Part shown: positions 1 to 10,837 of the stretch, one piece after another
How positions within the stretch are numbered: position 1 is the stretch's first letter
How the letters are laid out: every line of letters begins with the position of its first letter
Assembly: GCA_016194905.1 (NCBI GenBank)
Contig: JACQAP010000008.1
Span: forward strand, 1 to 64,000
Direction: 5' to 3'
Length of the DNA: 64,000 bases
Source of the DNA: Betaproteobacteria bacterium
GTDB taxonomy: Bacteria; Pseudomonadota; Gammaproteobacteria; Burkholderiales; JACQAP01
Notes under the pieces: model-generated
What the model was told of the DNA's origin: nothing
Database searches by the model: none
The model's input: only the letters and a program-made list of their open reading frames with translations
Made by a program: the position numbers and the translations under genes

Positions 1-124
1 GGCGGCCCACGAAACAGGCAATGAGGCAGACGAGGACTAGCGCCAGCAACATCGCTGGCGCTCCCCATATCAGAAAACCGGCCTGTCGATTTTTAGGATA
101 AACCGGTCTTGACGTATTAGTCAA
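1..124 (-). CDS. Partial ORF, possible small membrane protein (runs off left edge)
   Basis: On the minus strand a TTG at 122-124 overlaps the TGA stop of the upstream gene (TTGA). It opens a frame that runs off the window. The visible part has a short polar start and then a strongly hydrophobic stretch (MLLALVLVCLIACFVG), as in an N-terminal membrane anchor. No Shine-Dalgarno sequence is obvious and no family is recognisable from about 41 residues. The overlap suggests translational coupling to the 121-894 gene; a chance open frame is also possible. Confidence 0.3.
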   Translation of the reverse strand, partial: MTNTSRPVYPKNRQAGFLIWGAPAMLLALVLVCLIACFVGR

Positions 125-894
125 GTACTGCGTAATCGCCTATCTTTGATTGTCGCTAAATCGCTAAAATCAGAGCCACTCAATAAAAAGGTCCCCATAC
201 TTTGCGACAGATCAAATCGATGGGCTGCAAGCTCTGAAAGGTCAATCGATTTCAGACTAAACCTTCCTTTGGTGTTTGGATGAGTAGCGAGCTCCTGTGA
301 AACCTCTGGATGTGCATTTACATGTGCCATAAATATGTCGCGCGAAAGAACTTCGACAGCGCCCCAAGCTAGCACCGCCCCTTGGAGGAGTAGTTCGATC
401 GATGCTGTGCGGAACTCCTCGTTTTCCAAACTAGAAGTCAAATACCTATAGGCTTGAAAGGCGAGACTGCGTAGCCCGTCAGTTGACTCAAATTCATCAG
501 AAAACTTCTTCCGTGTGCTTTCTAAAGCTGCCTCCTCGAGCTCTGGAGACATATCGCCGCTGCATTCGCCCTCCGATACCTCAAGAGGTATTTTCCGAAT
601 TCGTTCCGCCATTAGTAGTTGCTGAAATCGCATGTCGCTCGCACGATTGCTCGCAAACGTAATCGGTAGAGCGACAACAGCAATCAGAGCGTCAATATTT
701 CCAACAAACGCTTCCCCTGCGGACTTATACGTCCCGGGCAGCTTACCCGCCGCATCCCTAAGAGGGGAAAGATACCAATCCTTATCGAAGCTAGAAAAGA
801 AGTTCTGATAAACCGTGTTCCCTATCCGCCGCTCTTCGGGCGTGAGATGGCCCCATGACCTTCCTTTGGAAGCCATTGGAGCTTTAGAACGCAT
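121..894 (-). CDS. Hypothetical protein
   Basis: A 257-residue protein I do not recognise. It has no signal peptide; one mildly hydrophobic segment (IDALIAVVALPITFA, about residues 67-81) could be buried or a single membrane helix, and the rest is mixed charged and helical. Base composition is visibly more AT-rich than the catabolic genes to its right, and codon use is less GC-biased, which suggests recent acquisition. It may be coupled to the fragment at the left edge through a TTGA overlap. The ATG at 894 is taken as start, although the initiation region shows no clear ribosome site. Confidence 0.6.
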   Translation of the reverse strand: MRSKAPMASKGRSWGHLTPEERRIGNTVYQNFFSSFDKDWYLSPLRDAAGKLPGTYKSAGEAFVGNIDALIAVVALPITFASNRASDMRFQQLLMAERIRKIPLEVSEGECSGDMSPELEEAALESTRKKFSDEFESTDGLRSLAFQAYRYLTSSLENEEFRTASIELLLQGAVLAWGAVEVLSRDIFMAHVNAHPEVSQELATHPNTKGRFSLKSIDLSELAAHRFDLSQSMGTFLLSGSDFSDLATIKDRRLRST

Positions 895-1070
895 TTATCA
901 AACCGTTCAAATTGTTGATCGAGTTGGACGTTGAAATACTTGCTCTCGTGACCTGGCAACAACCCAGTATCCGGGAACTCTAGTTCTTAAAGAAGATTCG
1001 AAAGAAGATTCCTGGCCCCGCTCCCCCTCCCCGCTGCTGGTATCGATCGAAGAAAAATATTCTGTCTTTC

Positions 1071-1110
1071 GCGTTCCTTTGCGTCCTTTCTTGCCCTTCC
1101 TTTGCGCCCT
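1071..1110. repeat. Iterated CGCAAAGGA-type motif
   Basis: Read on the minus strand, this stretch repeats units of the form GCAAAGGA/GCAAAGGAA. The same units occur on the plus strand at 39121-39141. It lies in the roughly 290-base gap between the hypothetical gene and dihydropyrimidinase. I see no convincing gene in that gap; the open frame at 907-1155 is low-complexity and unsupported. Confidence 0.5.
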
Positions 1111-1182
1111 AAAAGGGTACTCCGACGTGCTGGGCACGTAGGGTATTTGCGTCAACGCCCCTGCGCTTGGGGTACTAGATAT

Positions 1183-2673
<1,491 letters not shown>

Positions 2674-3978
2674 TCAGGATGTTGCGATCCGGCTCGGATT
2701 GTTCGGATGCGTGGTCCAGTCGCCATAGCCGCCGACCTTGTCACCGGTGCGCGGGTCGATTGCGCCGTCCGGTAATGTCACCAAGGTCAGGCAACCCTCG
2801 ACCGGACAGACGTTCACGCACAGGTTGCAGCCGACGCATTCCTTGTCGATCACCTCGAAGTGGCGCCGGCCGTCCTTTTCCTTCGAGATGGCCTGGTGCG
2901 ACGTGTCCTCGCAGGCAATGTAGCAGCGGCCGCACTTGATGCAAAGATCCTGGTCGATGCGGGCCTTGGCCACATAGCGCAGATTCAGGTGCTCCCAGTC
3001 CACGAAATTCGGCACGGCCTTGCCCACGAATTCCGGCACGCTGCGATAGCCTTTGCCGTCCATCCAGTTGTTCAGGCCATCGATCATGCTCTCGACGATC
3101 TTGAAGCCGTACACCATCGCCGCGGTACAGATCTGAACGTTCGCCGCGCCCATCGCCATATATTCCGCCGCATCGCGCCAGGCTTCGATGCCGCCGATGC
3201 CGGAGATCGGCAGTCCGGCGCATTCCGGATCGCGCGCGATCTCGCCGACCATGCGCAGCGCGATCGGCTTCACCGCCGGACCGCAATAGCCGCCGTGCGC
3301 GCCGCGTCCGCCCACGCTGGGTCCCGGCGACATCAGGTCCAGATCGACGTTGACGATCGAACTGATGGTGTTGATCAGCGACACGGCGTCCGCGCCGCCT
3401 TTTTTCGCGGCCCGCGCCGGCGTGAGAATATTGGTCACGTTCGGCGTGAGCTTGACGATCACCGGCAGGCGGCTGTACTGCTTGCACCAGGCCGTCACCA
3501 TCTCGACGTACTCCGGCACCTGGCCGACCGCCGCGCCCATGCCGCGCTCGGACATGCCGTGCGGGCAGCCGAAGTTCAGTTCGATGCCGTCGGCGCCGGT
3601 GTCCTCGACCATCGGCAGGATGTGCTTCCAGGATTGTTCCTCGCAGGGCACCATCAGCGACACGACCAGCGCGCGGTCCGGCCACTCGCGCTTGATCTCG
3701 CGGATCTCGTTCAGGTTCGTCATCAGCGGCCGGTCGGTGATGAGCTCGATGTTGTTGAAGCCGATGAGCCGGCGGTCGTTACCGAACACCGCGCCATAGC
3801 GCGGCCCGCTGACATTCACGATCGGCGGATCTTCGCCGAGCGTCTTCCAGACCACGCCGCCCCAGCCGGCTTCGAAGGCGCGGCGCACGTTGTAGGCCTT
3901 GTCGGTCGGCGGCGCGGACGCCAGCCAGAAGGGATTCGGCGAGGGGATGCCGACGAAAGAAGAAGACAGGTCAGCCAT
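2674..3978 (-). CDS. preA: NAD-dependent dihydropyrimidine dehydrogenase, subunit PreA
   Basis: Catalytic subunit that reduces uracil or thymine at the 5,6 double bond with electrons from PreT. Residues 1-330 form a dihydroorotate-dehydrogenase-like FMN barrel (LNFGCPHGMSERGMG near 134-148, KLTPN at 176-180). The C-terminus carries two [4Fe-4S] motifs: C346/C349/C352/C356 and C381/C384/C387/C391. The start codon has AAAGGAG upstream and overlaps the 3' end of preT by 8 bases, so the two subunits are probably translated together. Confidence 0.95.
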   Translation of the reverse strand: MADLSSSFVGIPSPNPFWLASAPPTDKAYNVRRAFEAGWGGVVWKTLGEDPPIVNVSGPRYGAVFGNDRRLIGFNNIELITDRPLMTNLNEIREIKREWPDRALVVSLMVPCEEQSWKHILPMVEDTGADGIELNFGCPHGMSERGMGAAVGQVPEYVEMVTAWCKQYSRLPVIVKLTPNVTNILTPARAAKKGGADAVSLINTISSIVNVDLDLMSPGPSVGGRGAHGGYCGPAVKPIALRMVGEIARDPECAGLPISGIGGIEAWRDAAEYMAMGAANVQICTAAMVYGFKIVESMIDGLNNWMDGKGYRSVPEFVGKAVPNFVDWEHLNLRYVAKARIDQDLCIKCGRCYIACEDTSHQAISKEKDGRRHFEVIDKECVGCNLCVNVCPVEGCLTLVTLPDGAIDPRTGDKVGGYGDWTTHPNNPSRIATS

Positions 3979-5353
3979 GGGCAGCTCCTTTGGCCGGCGC
4001 GGCGCGCAGCACGTTGTTATGAAACCAGGCGTCTATCGATGCGGCGGCGCGCTTGCCGTTTTCCACTGCCGCGACCGTGAGGTCGAGCCCGCCTGCCACG
4101 CAGTCGCCGCCGGCCCAGACACCGGCAAGCGAAGTCTGGCCGTCGTCATCGGCCTCGATGCGGCCGTCGCGCATTTCCAGCACCTGTTTGCCGCCTTCGA
4201 CGAAAGGGTCCGTGACCAGCACCTGGCCGATGGCCTTGAACACCATGTCCGCCTCCAGGGTGAATTTCTCGCCGGTGCCGGCAAGACGGCCGCTCGCCTG
4301 CGCCTTCGTATATTCGAACTCGATGCCGGTGAGCGCTCCGTTCGCGGTGACCAGCCGCAGCGGCTGCGACCAGTGCTTGATGCGCACGCCGTTGACCTGC
4401 GCCCAGTCCCGTTCCTTATGGCTCGCGCCCATCTGTTCTGCGCCGCGACGATAGACGATGGTCACGTCTTCCGCGCCGAGGCGCTTCGTCTGGCAGGCGA
4501 TGTCGATCGCCGTCATGCCGCCGCCGATGACGACGATCCTGCGCCCGACCGGCAGCGCGGACAGATCCTTCGCCTGGCGCAGGGTCTCGATGTACTTGAT
4601 GGCGTCGTGTACGCCCGAAATCCCGCCATCCTCGATGCCGAGCCCGTTCACGCCGGCGAGGCCGATGCCGAGGAAGACCGCATCGTGATCGCGGCGCAGT
4701 TGCGCGAGCGCGATGTCGCGCCCGAGGACTTTTCCGGTTTGCACGTCGATGTTGCCGACAGCCAGCAGATAGTCCACTTCGTGCTGCGCGATACCGCCGG
4801 TCACTTTGTAAGCGGCGACGCCATATTCATTCAGGCCGCCGAGCTTCGGCCGCGCATCGAACACCGTAACCTTGTGGCCCAGCGTCGCCAGCCGGTGGGC
4901 ACAGCCCAGCCCGGCCGGCCCGCCGCCGACTACTGCAACGTGCCTGCCGCTCGCCGGACCGGCCTTGAACAACTGCACGCCCGCATCGAACAGCCAGTCC
5001 GTCGCGTAGCGCTGCAAGGCCCCGATCCTGACGGGACGTTCTTCCTGTGCCGTTCGCACGCACACACCTTCGCACAGCACCTCGGTCGGACAGACGCGGG
5101 CGCACACCGAGCCCATGATGTTCTGCGTCAGGATGTCCTTCGCCGCGCCCTTGGGATCGCCGGTGGCGATCTTGCGGATGAAGCTCGGGATGTCGATGGC
5201 CGTCGGACAGGACTGCACGCACGGCGCGTCGTAGCAGAAGTAGCAGCGGTCGGCCTCGACCAGCGCCTGCGCCGGAGTCAGCGGTGGGTGCGAGTCCGCG
5301 AAATTGCGCGCGTACTGTTCGGGCGGAAGTCGTTTGTCGCGGATGTCGCCCAC
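3971..5353 (-). CDS. preT: NAD-dependent dihydropyrimidine dehydrogenase, subunit PreT
   Basis: GltD-type flavoprotein that passes electrons from NAD(P)H to PreA. The N-terminal cysteine groups C37/C40/C45/C49 and C84/C88/C94/C98 match the iron-sulfur region of this family. An FAD Rossmann motif (VVGGGPAGLG) is at 141-150 and the pyridine-nucleotide motif (VIGGGMTAID) near 275-284. The 460-residue length is normal. The start is GTG with GAGGAA in front, 9 bases after the beta-ureidopropionase stop. Confidence 0.95.
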   Translation of the reverse strand: MGDIRDKRLPPEQYARNFADSHPPLTPAQALVEADRCYFCYDAPCVQSCPTAIDIPSFIRKIATGDPKGAAKDILTQNIMGSVCARVCPTEVLCEGVCVRTAQEERPVRIGALQRYATDWLFDAGVQLFKAGPASGRHVAVVGGGPAGLGCAHRLATLGHKVTVFDARPKLGGLNEYGVAAYKVTGGIAQHEVDYLLAVGNIDVQTGKVLGRDIALAQLRRDHDAVFLGIGLAGVNGLGIEDGGISGVHDAIKYIETLRQAKDLSALPVGRRIVVIGGGMTAIDIACQTKRLGAEDVTIVYRRGAEQMGASHKERDWAQVNGVRIKHWSQPLRLVTANGALTGIEFEYTKAQASGRLAGTGEKFTLEADMVFKAIGQVLVTDPFVEGGKQVLEMRDGRIEADDDGQTSLAGVWAGGDCVAGGLDLTVAAVENGKRAAASIDAWFHNNVLRAAPAKGAAHG

Positions 5354-5362
5354 GGGATTCCT

Positions 5363-6229
5363 CTACAGCGCCGCGCTGATCGCGCCGTAGCTTTCCGGCC
5401 GCCGGTCGCGGAAGAACTGCCACAGTTCGCGCACTTCGCGCACCATCTCCAGGTCCAGGTCCGCCACCAGCAGCTCATCCTTGTCGCCGCTCGCCTGCGC
5501 GACGATCTTGCCGCGTGGGTTCACGAAGTAGCTGGAACCGTAGAACTTGCCGATGTCCCATGGGGACTCGGTGCCGACGCGATTGATCGCGCCGACGTAA
5601 TAGCCGTTTGCCACCGCCGCGGCGGGTTGTTCGATTTCCCACAGGTACTGGCTTAAGCCGGCCACCGTCGCCGAAGGGTTCACCACGTACTCGGCGCCGT
5701 TCAATCCCAGCGCGCGCCAGCCTTCCGGGAAATGCCGGTCGTAGCAGATGTAGACACCGAGCTTGCAATACGCGGTCTGGAATACCGGGTAGCCCAGGTT
5801 GCCCGGCTTAAAGAAGAATTTCTCCCAGAAGCCCGCCACCTGCGGGAGGTGGTTCTTGCGGTACTTGCCGAGGAATGTGCCGTCCGCGTCGATGACCGCG
5901 GCCGCGTTGTAGTAAACGCCCGTCATCTCCTCTTCGAAGATCGGCACGACGATCACCATCGAATATTTCTTCGCGTATTCGCGCATCAACTGAGTGGTCG
6001 GGCCATCGGGAATTTTCTCGACGGCGCGATACCACTTCTTGTCCTGGCTCGGACAGAAATACGGCTGCGTGAAGACTTCCTGGAAACACAGTACCTGCAC
6101 GCTTTGTTTGCCCGCCGCATCGATCAGCGGCAGATGCGCTTCCACCATCTTGTCGCGGATTTGCTGGGGCGACATGCCGGTGTCGCCCTTGAGACCCATC
6201 TGGATCAGTCCCGCTTTCAATGTTGTCAT
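5363..6229 (-). CDS. Beta-ureidopropionase (N-carbamoyl-beta-alanine amidohydrolase)
   Basis: Nitrilase-superfamily enzyme, 288 residues, completing the pathway by hydrolysing N-carbamoyl-beta-alanine to beta-alanine, CO2 and ammonia. The catalytic triad is visible: E51 in CFQEVF, K125 in YRKNHLP and C162 in ICYDRHFPEG. The ATG at 6229 has AAGGAAAG upstream. It sits first among the four catabolic genes and is separated from the ABC importer genes by a palindromic intergenic element. Related carbamoyl-amino-acid hydrolases cannot be excluded from sequence alone, but the preA/preT/dihydropyrimidinase context fits this role. Confidence 0.9.
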   Translation of the reverse strand: MTTLKAGLIQMGLKGDTGMSPQQIRDKMVEAHLPLIDAAGKQSVQVLCFQEVFTQPYFCPSQDKKWYRAVEKIPDGPTTQLMREYAKKYSMVIVVPIFEEEMTGVYYNAAAVIDADGTFLGKYRKNHLPQVAGFWEKFFFKPGNLGYPVFQTAYCKLGVYICYDRHFPEGWRALGLNGAEYVVNPSATVAGLSQYLWEIEQPAAAVANGYYVGAINRVGTESPWDIGKFYGSSYFVNPRGKIVAQASGDKDELLVADLDLEMVREVRELWQFFRDRRPESYGAISAAL

Positions 6230-6250
6230 GCTCTTTCCTTTCTCCTCGTG

Positions 6251-6328
6251 CCCTCACCCTCGGTCCCTCTCCCGGAGGGAGAGGGAGGAAAAGCCCTTCT
6301 CCCTCCGGGAGAAGGGTTGGGATGAGGG
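6251..6328. repeat. Nested palindromic intergenic element
   Basis: Two perfect or near-perfect hairpins (CCCTCTCCC/GGGAGAGGG around 6265-6285 and CTTCTCCC/GGGAGAAG around 6297-6313) lie inside an outer pair, CCCTCACCC at 6251 and GGGATGAGGG ending at 6328. It lies between the binding-protein gene and beta-ureidopropionase. The form is that of a dispersed proteobacterial palindromic repeat, and it could act as an mRNA stem-loop or partial attenuator inside the operon. Confidence 0.6.
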
Positions 6329-6357
6329 AAAGCGGCGCAATCGAACAGTGGCGCCGC

Positions 6358-7350
6358 TTATTTCTGCGCGGCTTCCCACACCTTGTGCGTCCACGCACCC
6401 TGCGGTTTCTTGCTGATGACCGGATCGGACTTGCCGGTCAGCAGCGTCTTGACCGTGCGATCGTAGGCCGCCGGCTCCAGGAAGCCCAGCTTGCCGCCTT
6501 CCACCAGCTTGGCGATTTCGCTCATCTGCGTGGTCTGATGCCCCTTGGTCTGGGCGCCGGAAGCGTCGTTCTCGAGCACGATCTTAACCGCTTCTTCCTG
6601 ATGCTTGATGGCGTAGTCCCAGCCTTTCAGCGAGGCCTTCAGGAAGCGCGCAAGCTTGTCCGCCATCTTCGCGTCGGCGAGCGATTTCTCCAGCGTGTAC
6701 AAGCCGTCTTCCAGCGTCGCCACGCCCTGGTCTTCGTACTTGAAGACGATCAGGTCGTCGGCCTTCATGCCGGATTCGATCACCTGCCAGTACTCGTTAT
6801 ACGTCATGGTCGAAATACAGTCGGCCTGCTTCTGCAGCAGCGGATCGACGTTGAAGCCCTGCTTCAGTACCTTGACCGCATTGGCGTCGCCGGAAGTTTT
6901 GTAGCCGAGCTTGTCCATCCACGACAGGAAGGGATATTCGTTGCCGTAGAACCAGACGCCGAGCGTGCGTCCGGCGAAGTCTTTCGGCGTCTTCACGCCG
7001 GAATCCTTGCGGCAGGTCAGCATCATCCCGGAGCGCTTGAACACCTGCGAGATGTTGACGAGCGGCACCCCCTTTTCGCGCGTGGCGAGCGCGGAAGGCA
7101 TCCAGTCCACGATCACGTCGGCGCCGCCGCCGGCGATCACCTGGCTCGGATTGATGTCCGGACCGCCGGCCTTGACCGTCACGTCCAGGCCCGCCTCCTT
7201 GTAGAAGCCCTTGTCCTTCGCCACGTAATAGCCGGCGAACTGCGACTGGGTCACCCACTTCAGTTGCAACGTCAGCTTGTCCTGCGCGAAGGCGATGCTG
7301 TTACCGAACGCAAACAGTGCCAGACCCAACAAAAAATTGCGGCTTTTCAT
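6358..7350 (-). CDS. NMT1/THI5-like ABC transporter substrate-binding protein
   Basis: Periplasmic binding protein of the NMT1/THI5 (SsuA/TauA-like) superfamily, 330 residues from the chosen ATG. A typical signal peptide ends near residue 22 (LFAFGNSIAFA), followed by LTLQLKWVTQSQFAGYYVAKD, characteristic of the pyrimidine/riboflavin-type members. The start at 7350 is preferred over an upstream in-frame codon at 7515 because it has AGGAGAGG directly upstream and begins the signal peptide. It is followed by beta-ureidopropionase and preceded by two permeases, so a pyrimidine, dihydropyrimidine or hydantoin ligand is inferred. Confidence 0.88.
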   Translation of the reverse strand: MKSRNFLLGLALFAFGNSIAFAQDKLTLQLKWVTQSQFAGYYVAKDKGFYKEAGLDVTVKAGGPDINPSQVIAGGGADVIVDWMPSALATREKGVPLVNISQVFKRSGMMLTCRKDSGVKTPKDFAGRTLGVWFYGNEYPFLSWMDKLGYKTSGDANAVKVLKQGFNVDPLLQKQADCISTMTYNEYWQVIESGMKADDLIVFKYEDQGVATLEDGLYTLEKSLADAKMADKLARFLKASLKGWDYAIKHQEEAVKIVLENDASGAQTKGHQTTQMSEIAKLVEGGKLGFLEPAAYDRTVKTLLTGKSDPVISKKPQGAWTHKVWEAAQK

Positions 7351-7396
7351 TTTTCCTCTCCTGAGTTCCGCCAAAAAACGTAACTGCGAAATGCGA

Positions 7397-8494
7397 TCAC
7401 CCGCGATAGGACGGGTGCCAGAACGTGCAAACCCGTTCGATCGCGGCGATCGCGCCATAGAAAACCGATCCAGCCAGGGCGGCGACCGCGATCGCCGCCC
7501 AGACGACATCGACATTTAGTTTTGCCACTTCCGTGCTGATGCGAAAACCCAACCCCAGTATCGGCGAACCGAAGAACTCGGCGACGATCGCGGCGATCAG
7601 CGCCAGCGTGGAATTGACCTTGAGTGCATTGAACACGAACGGCAGCGCCGAGGGCAAGCGCAGCTTGGCGAAGGTCTGGCCGAAGCTGGCGCCATAGGAA
7701 TGCATCAGATCGCGCTGCATGGCGTCGACCGAGGCCAGGCCGGCCAGCGTGTTGACCAGCATCGGGAAGAAGGTCACCACGGTGACTACCGCCGCTTTCG
7801 ACTGCCAGTCGAACCCGAACCACATCACCATGATAGGCGCGATGCCGACGATCGGCATCGCGCTCGCAAGATTGCACAGCGGCAGCACACCGCGCTTGAG
7901 GAAGGCGATGCGGTCCGCGATCATTGCGGTGACGAAGCCGGCGGCGTTGCCGATCGCGAAACCAGCAAGCACCGCCTTCATGAACGTCTGCCGGAAGTCC
8001 GGCCACAGGATGTCGGCGCGATTACCGAGTACCGTCGCTACCTGCGACGGCGAGGGTAGCAATACCTGCGGAACCGCGAAGCCGGTCACCACGACCTGCC
8101 AGAGATACAACAGCGCCAGCCCGAACAATCCCGGTGCGAGCAGCGCGGCGACGCCGTGGCCTGTCGACCGCGCAAGAACGTCGAGCCGCTGCCAGAGAAA
8201 CAGCGTCCAGCCGGCGACGAACAACCACAGTCCCGGCGCCTGCATGCCGAAGGGGCCTGGTCCGCCAAGGAGGATCAGTGTTCCCGCTGCGCCAGCAATC
8301 AAGCCTACCGCGGCGGCCACATGATCGACCGCGAAAGAGCGCGGCCACAGACACAGCACCGCTCCCGCGCAGGCAATCAGCGCAAAGGCGAACGCGGCGG
8401 TATTGGCCATCCAGCTCGCGCCCCCCGCCGGCACCATCAGGCCGGCGGCCATCAGGATGATGGCGATCAGGTAAGTGCGGCGGCTGGCGTTCAT
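7397..8494 (-). CDS. ABC transporter permease (SsuC/TauC-like)
   Basis: BPD-type inner-membrane permease of 365 residues. The N-terminal third holds several extra membrane helices (up to about residue 145) before the conserved domain, which has the EAA-like loop near LMHSYGASFGQTFAKLRLPSALPFV. The start at 8494 has GGAGGTG in front. It pairs with the second permease upstream (minus-strand order) and the NMT1-like binding protein downstream, forming a heteromeric importer. Confidence 0.88.
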   Translation of the reverse strand: MNASRRTYLIAIILMAAGLMVPAGGASWMANTAAFAFALIACAGAVLCLWPRSFAVDHVAAAVGLIAGAAGTLILLGGPGPFGMQAPGLWLFVAGWTLFLWQRLDVLARSTGHGVAALLAPGLFGLALLYLWQVVVTGFAVPQVLLPSPSQVATVLGNRADILWPDFRQTFMKAVLAGFAIGNAAGFVTAMIADRIAFLKRGVLPLCNLASAMPIVGIAPIMVMWFGFDWQSKAAVVTVVTFFPMLVNTLAGLASVDAMQRDLMHSYGASFGQTFAKLRLPSALPFVFNALKVNSTLALIAAIVAEFFGSPILGLGFRISTEVAKLNVDVVWAAIAVAALAGSVFYGAIAAIERVCTFWHPSYRG

Positions 8495-8603
8495 GCGGGG
8501 GCCACCTCCTTCACCGCAAGTAGCATGCGTGCATCGAGCTGTCGGTGTCCGGCGGCAATCGCGGGCGGTCGCATCCCCATGGAATGGGGCCCCTGCTTCC
8601 TGC

Positions 8604-9524
8604 TCATGCCGCCCCCTGCCTGCTCATGACCAGTCGTTCGGCAACGGCAACCATGGACACCAGGACCACGCCGACCAGTGACGCCATGATCAATGCCGAC
8701 CAGATCTGCATCGTCTGTCCGTAATACGACCCGCTCAGCAGCCTTGCTCCCAGGCCCGCTTGTGCGCCGGTGGGCAATTCGCCGACGATGGCGCCGATCA
8801 GGCTCGCCGCAATCGCCACTTTCAGACTGGCGAACAGGAACCCGGTGGCAGAGGGCCAGCGCAGTTTGCGGAATACCTGGGCGCGGCTGGCGCTGTAGGT
8901 GCGCATCAGATCCAGTTGCAGGGGATCGGGCGAGCGCAGCCCCTTGACCACACCGACGGTGACCGGAAAGAAACACAGATACATCGAGATGATCGCCTTT
9001 GGTAACAGCCCGCCGAAGCCCAGATTGCCGAGCACGACGACGATCATCGGCGCGATCGCGAGTATCGGCACGGTCTGGGAGGCGATGATCCACGGCAGCA
9101 GGCTGCGATCGAGCATCGGCAGATGAATGATGCCGATGGCGAGCGCAATCCCGAGCGCTGCGCCGAGAACGAAGCCGAGCAGGGTCGCGGACACGGTCAC
9201 GCCGGCGTGATAGATCAGGCTGCGCTTGCTGTCGATGGGGGTGGCGAAAACCGTCTGATAGAAATCCCGCGCGATCTGATGCGGCGCCGGCAGCACCGGT
9301 CGCTCCATCGACCAGGTCGCATCGACCAGTTGTCGAACCGTCCAGTTGCCACCGTCGCGCGCGAAACGGTCGATCACCTGCGGCGCGTTGAGCCATACGG
9401 CGAGCGCGTACCAGCCCACGACCACGATCGCGAGGACCGCCACCACCGGCGCAGCGTGAAATGTGAACCGGGTTCCCGCTGTCGTCCAGGCGGCCGCGGG
9501 CAATGCGGAGACCTCAGTCGTCAT
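8604..9524 (-). CDS. ABC transporter permease (SsuC/TauC-like)
   Basis: Second BPD-type permease, about 306 residues, with an EAA-type loop at [22 protein letters not shown] chose the ATG at 9524, which overlaps the ATPase 3' end by 11 bases; a GTG at 9539 in the same frame is an alternative. Neither has a clear ribosome site, so translation is probably coupled to the ATPase gene. A gap of 109 bases separates it from the next permease. Confidence 0.87.
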   Translation of the reverse strand: MTTEVSALPAAAWTTAGTRFTFHAAPVVAVLAIVVVGWYALAVWLNAPQVIDRFARDGGNWTVRQLVDATWSMERPVLPAPHQIARDFYQTVFATPIDSKRSLIYHAGVTVSATLLGFVLGAALGIALAIGIIHLPMLDRSLLPWIIASQTVPILAIAPMIVVVLGNLGFGGLLPKAIISMYLCFFPVTVGVVKGLRSPDPLQLDLMRTYSASRAQVFRKLRWPSATGFLFASLKVAIAASLIGAIVGELPTGAQAGLGARLLSGSYYGQTMQIWSALIMASLVGVVLVSMVAVAERLVMSRQGAA

Positions 9525-10395
9525 AACTGTGTCCGGCACGCAACGCCTGGCGCACGCGGTGCGCCACTTCCAGGAAGCCGGTCGTGTCGCGAATGTCCAG
9601 ACCGCGATCGGGCGGCAGCTTGTTTTCGACGATTTCCAGGATGCGCCCGGGCCGCGGACTCATCACGACGATCCGGTTCGACAGGAATACCGCTTCCGAG
9701 ATCGAATGCGTGACGAACACGACGGTCTTCCCGGTCTGATGCCATAGCTGCAGCAGTTGCTCGTTGAGGTGATCGCGGGTGATCTCGTCCAGTGCCCCGA
9801 ACGGTTCGTCCATCAGCAGGAGTTCGGGTTCGAAGGCGAGCGCGCGCGCGATGGAAACGCGTTGCTGCATGCCACCGGACAATTGCCACGGGAATTTCCG
9901 CTCGAATCCCGCCAGGCCGACCATGGAAAGATATGCGGCGGCTCGGACCTTGCGCTCCGCGGCCGGTATGCCGATGATTTCCAGGGGCAGCAGCACGTTG
10001 CGCAACACATTGCGCCACGCGTAGAGCGCCGGCGCCTGGAACACATAGCCGTATGCACGCTTGAGACGCGCCTGTTCCGGACTGACGCCATTGACCGTGA
10101 TGCGGCCGGCGCTCGGTGTCGCCAGATCGGCGATGACGCGCATCAGCGTCGTCTTGCCGCATCCGGAGGGACCGATGAAAGAGACGAATTCGCCGCGCCG
10201 GATCTGCAGGTCGATGTTTTCGAGCGCGGTGACCGGCGCATCGGCGGTTTGAAACGTCAACGAAAGCCCGCTGATATTGACGGCAATCCCGGACGGTTCG
10301 GCGAATTTCTCCACTGCTTGTAGCGGTGATGCGGCGCGCACGGCAGCCCGTTCGGGCAATGCAAAAGCCTTGTCAGGAGTCGACACTGCGGTCAC
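9514..10395 (-). CDS. ABC transporter ATP-binding protein (SsuB/TauB-like)
   Basis: Importer ATPase. It has Walker [10 protein letters not shown], signature LSGGMQQR, Walker [13 protein letters not shown] and the switch histidine in FVTHSISEA. The reading frame is open upstream to 10755, but that extension has arginine/serine-rich, unconserved composition, so I place the start at the GTG at 10395 (another GTG is at 10386). The first 40 or so residues remain a nonconserved lead before the ABC domain. It is the first gene of the transporter block. Confidence 0.87.
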   Translation of the reverse strand: MTAVSTPDKAFALPERAAVRAASPLQAVEKFAEPSGIAVNISGLSLTFQTADAPVTALENIDLQIRRGEFVSFIGPSGCGKTTLMRVIADLATPSAGRITVNGVSPEQARLKRAYGYVFQAPALYAWRNVLRNVLLPLEIIGIPAAERKVRAAAYLSMVGLAGFERKFPWQLSGGMQQRVSIARALAFEPELLLMDEPFGALDEITRDHLNEQLLQLWHQTGKTVVFVTHSISEAVFLSNRIVVMSPRPGRILEIVENKLPPDRGLDIRDTTGFLEVAHRVRQALRAGHSYDD

Positions 10396-10680
10396 CGTAC
10401 AAACCACTCTCGAGGGATGAACTGAAGTTGGGACACGACGTTTGTGCTCCGCTAGTACGCAACCGCTGTGCCAATACACAGTCGCTCTGCTAACGCAATC
10501 GCTGTGCCACGGTTTTGTGCCAGCGCGGCGCCGCGATCCGAAGCCTGGCGCGTCGAATCCTAAGCGCAATTCGGATTCCGACAGCCTACTCCGCGACGAA
10601 GGCGGAGTCCACGCGCCTATCGGTGGTGCGGACCGGACTAGCCGTGCACCGGCGTGTGGCGCCAGGGAGGGACCGTGACA

Positions 10681-10837
10681 GGTTACGGATGACGGGTGTG
10701 GTGATCGACTACAGGGCCGAGGTTCGAGGGCCGAGTGGAAAAAGGCATCAGGCACCTACTCGAACCTCGAACCTCGGCCCTCGTCCCTCGGCCGCGGTCT
10801 CAGGCGGCAGAGCTACGTCGGGTGACGGATGACGGGT
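10681..10837. repeat. Inverted-repeat element flanked by 17-bp direct repeat
   Basis: Iterated GGGCCGAGGTTCGA units occur in one orientation at 10713-10735 and in the opposite orientation at 10761-10793. The block is flanked by near-identical 17-mers (GGTTACGGATGACGGGT at 10681, GGTGACGGATGACGGGT at 10821, one mismatch), which looks like a target duplication. The right copy is inside the 3' end of the OsmC gene. The rest of the 417-base gap between the ATPase and OsmC genes (10396-10680) holds nothing I recognise. Confidence 0.55.

Noticed and set aside
907-1155. Possible 82-residue gene on the minus strand
   Set aside because: Low-complexity lysine/arginine/serine composition created by the CGCAAAGG-type repeat; no family similarity and no ribosome site.
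2674-3978. Missing cysteine in the PreA catalytic loop (AAVGQ where mammalian DPD has ACGQ)
   Set aside because: From memory, bacterial PreA/PydA proteins generally have this form, so it is not an anomaly of this gene.
10720-10775. tRNA-like TTCGA motifs in the gap before OsmC
   Set aside because: GGTTCGAGG-like bases come from the iterated repeat; no acceptor, D or anticodon stems can be drawn.
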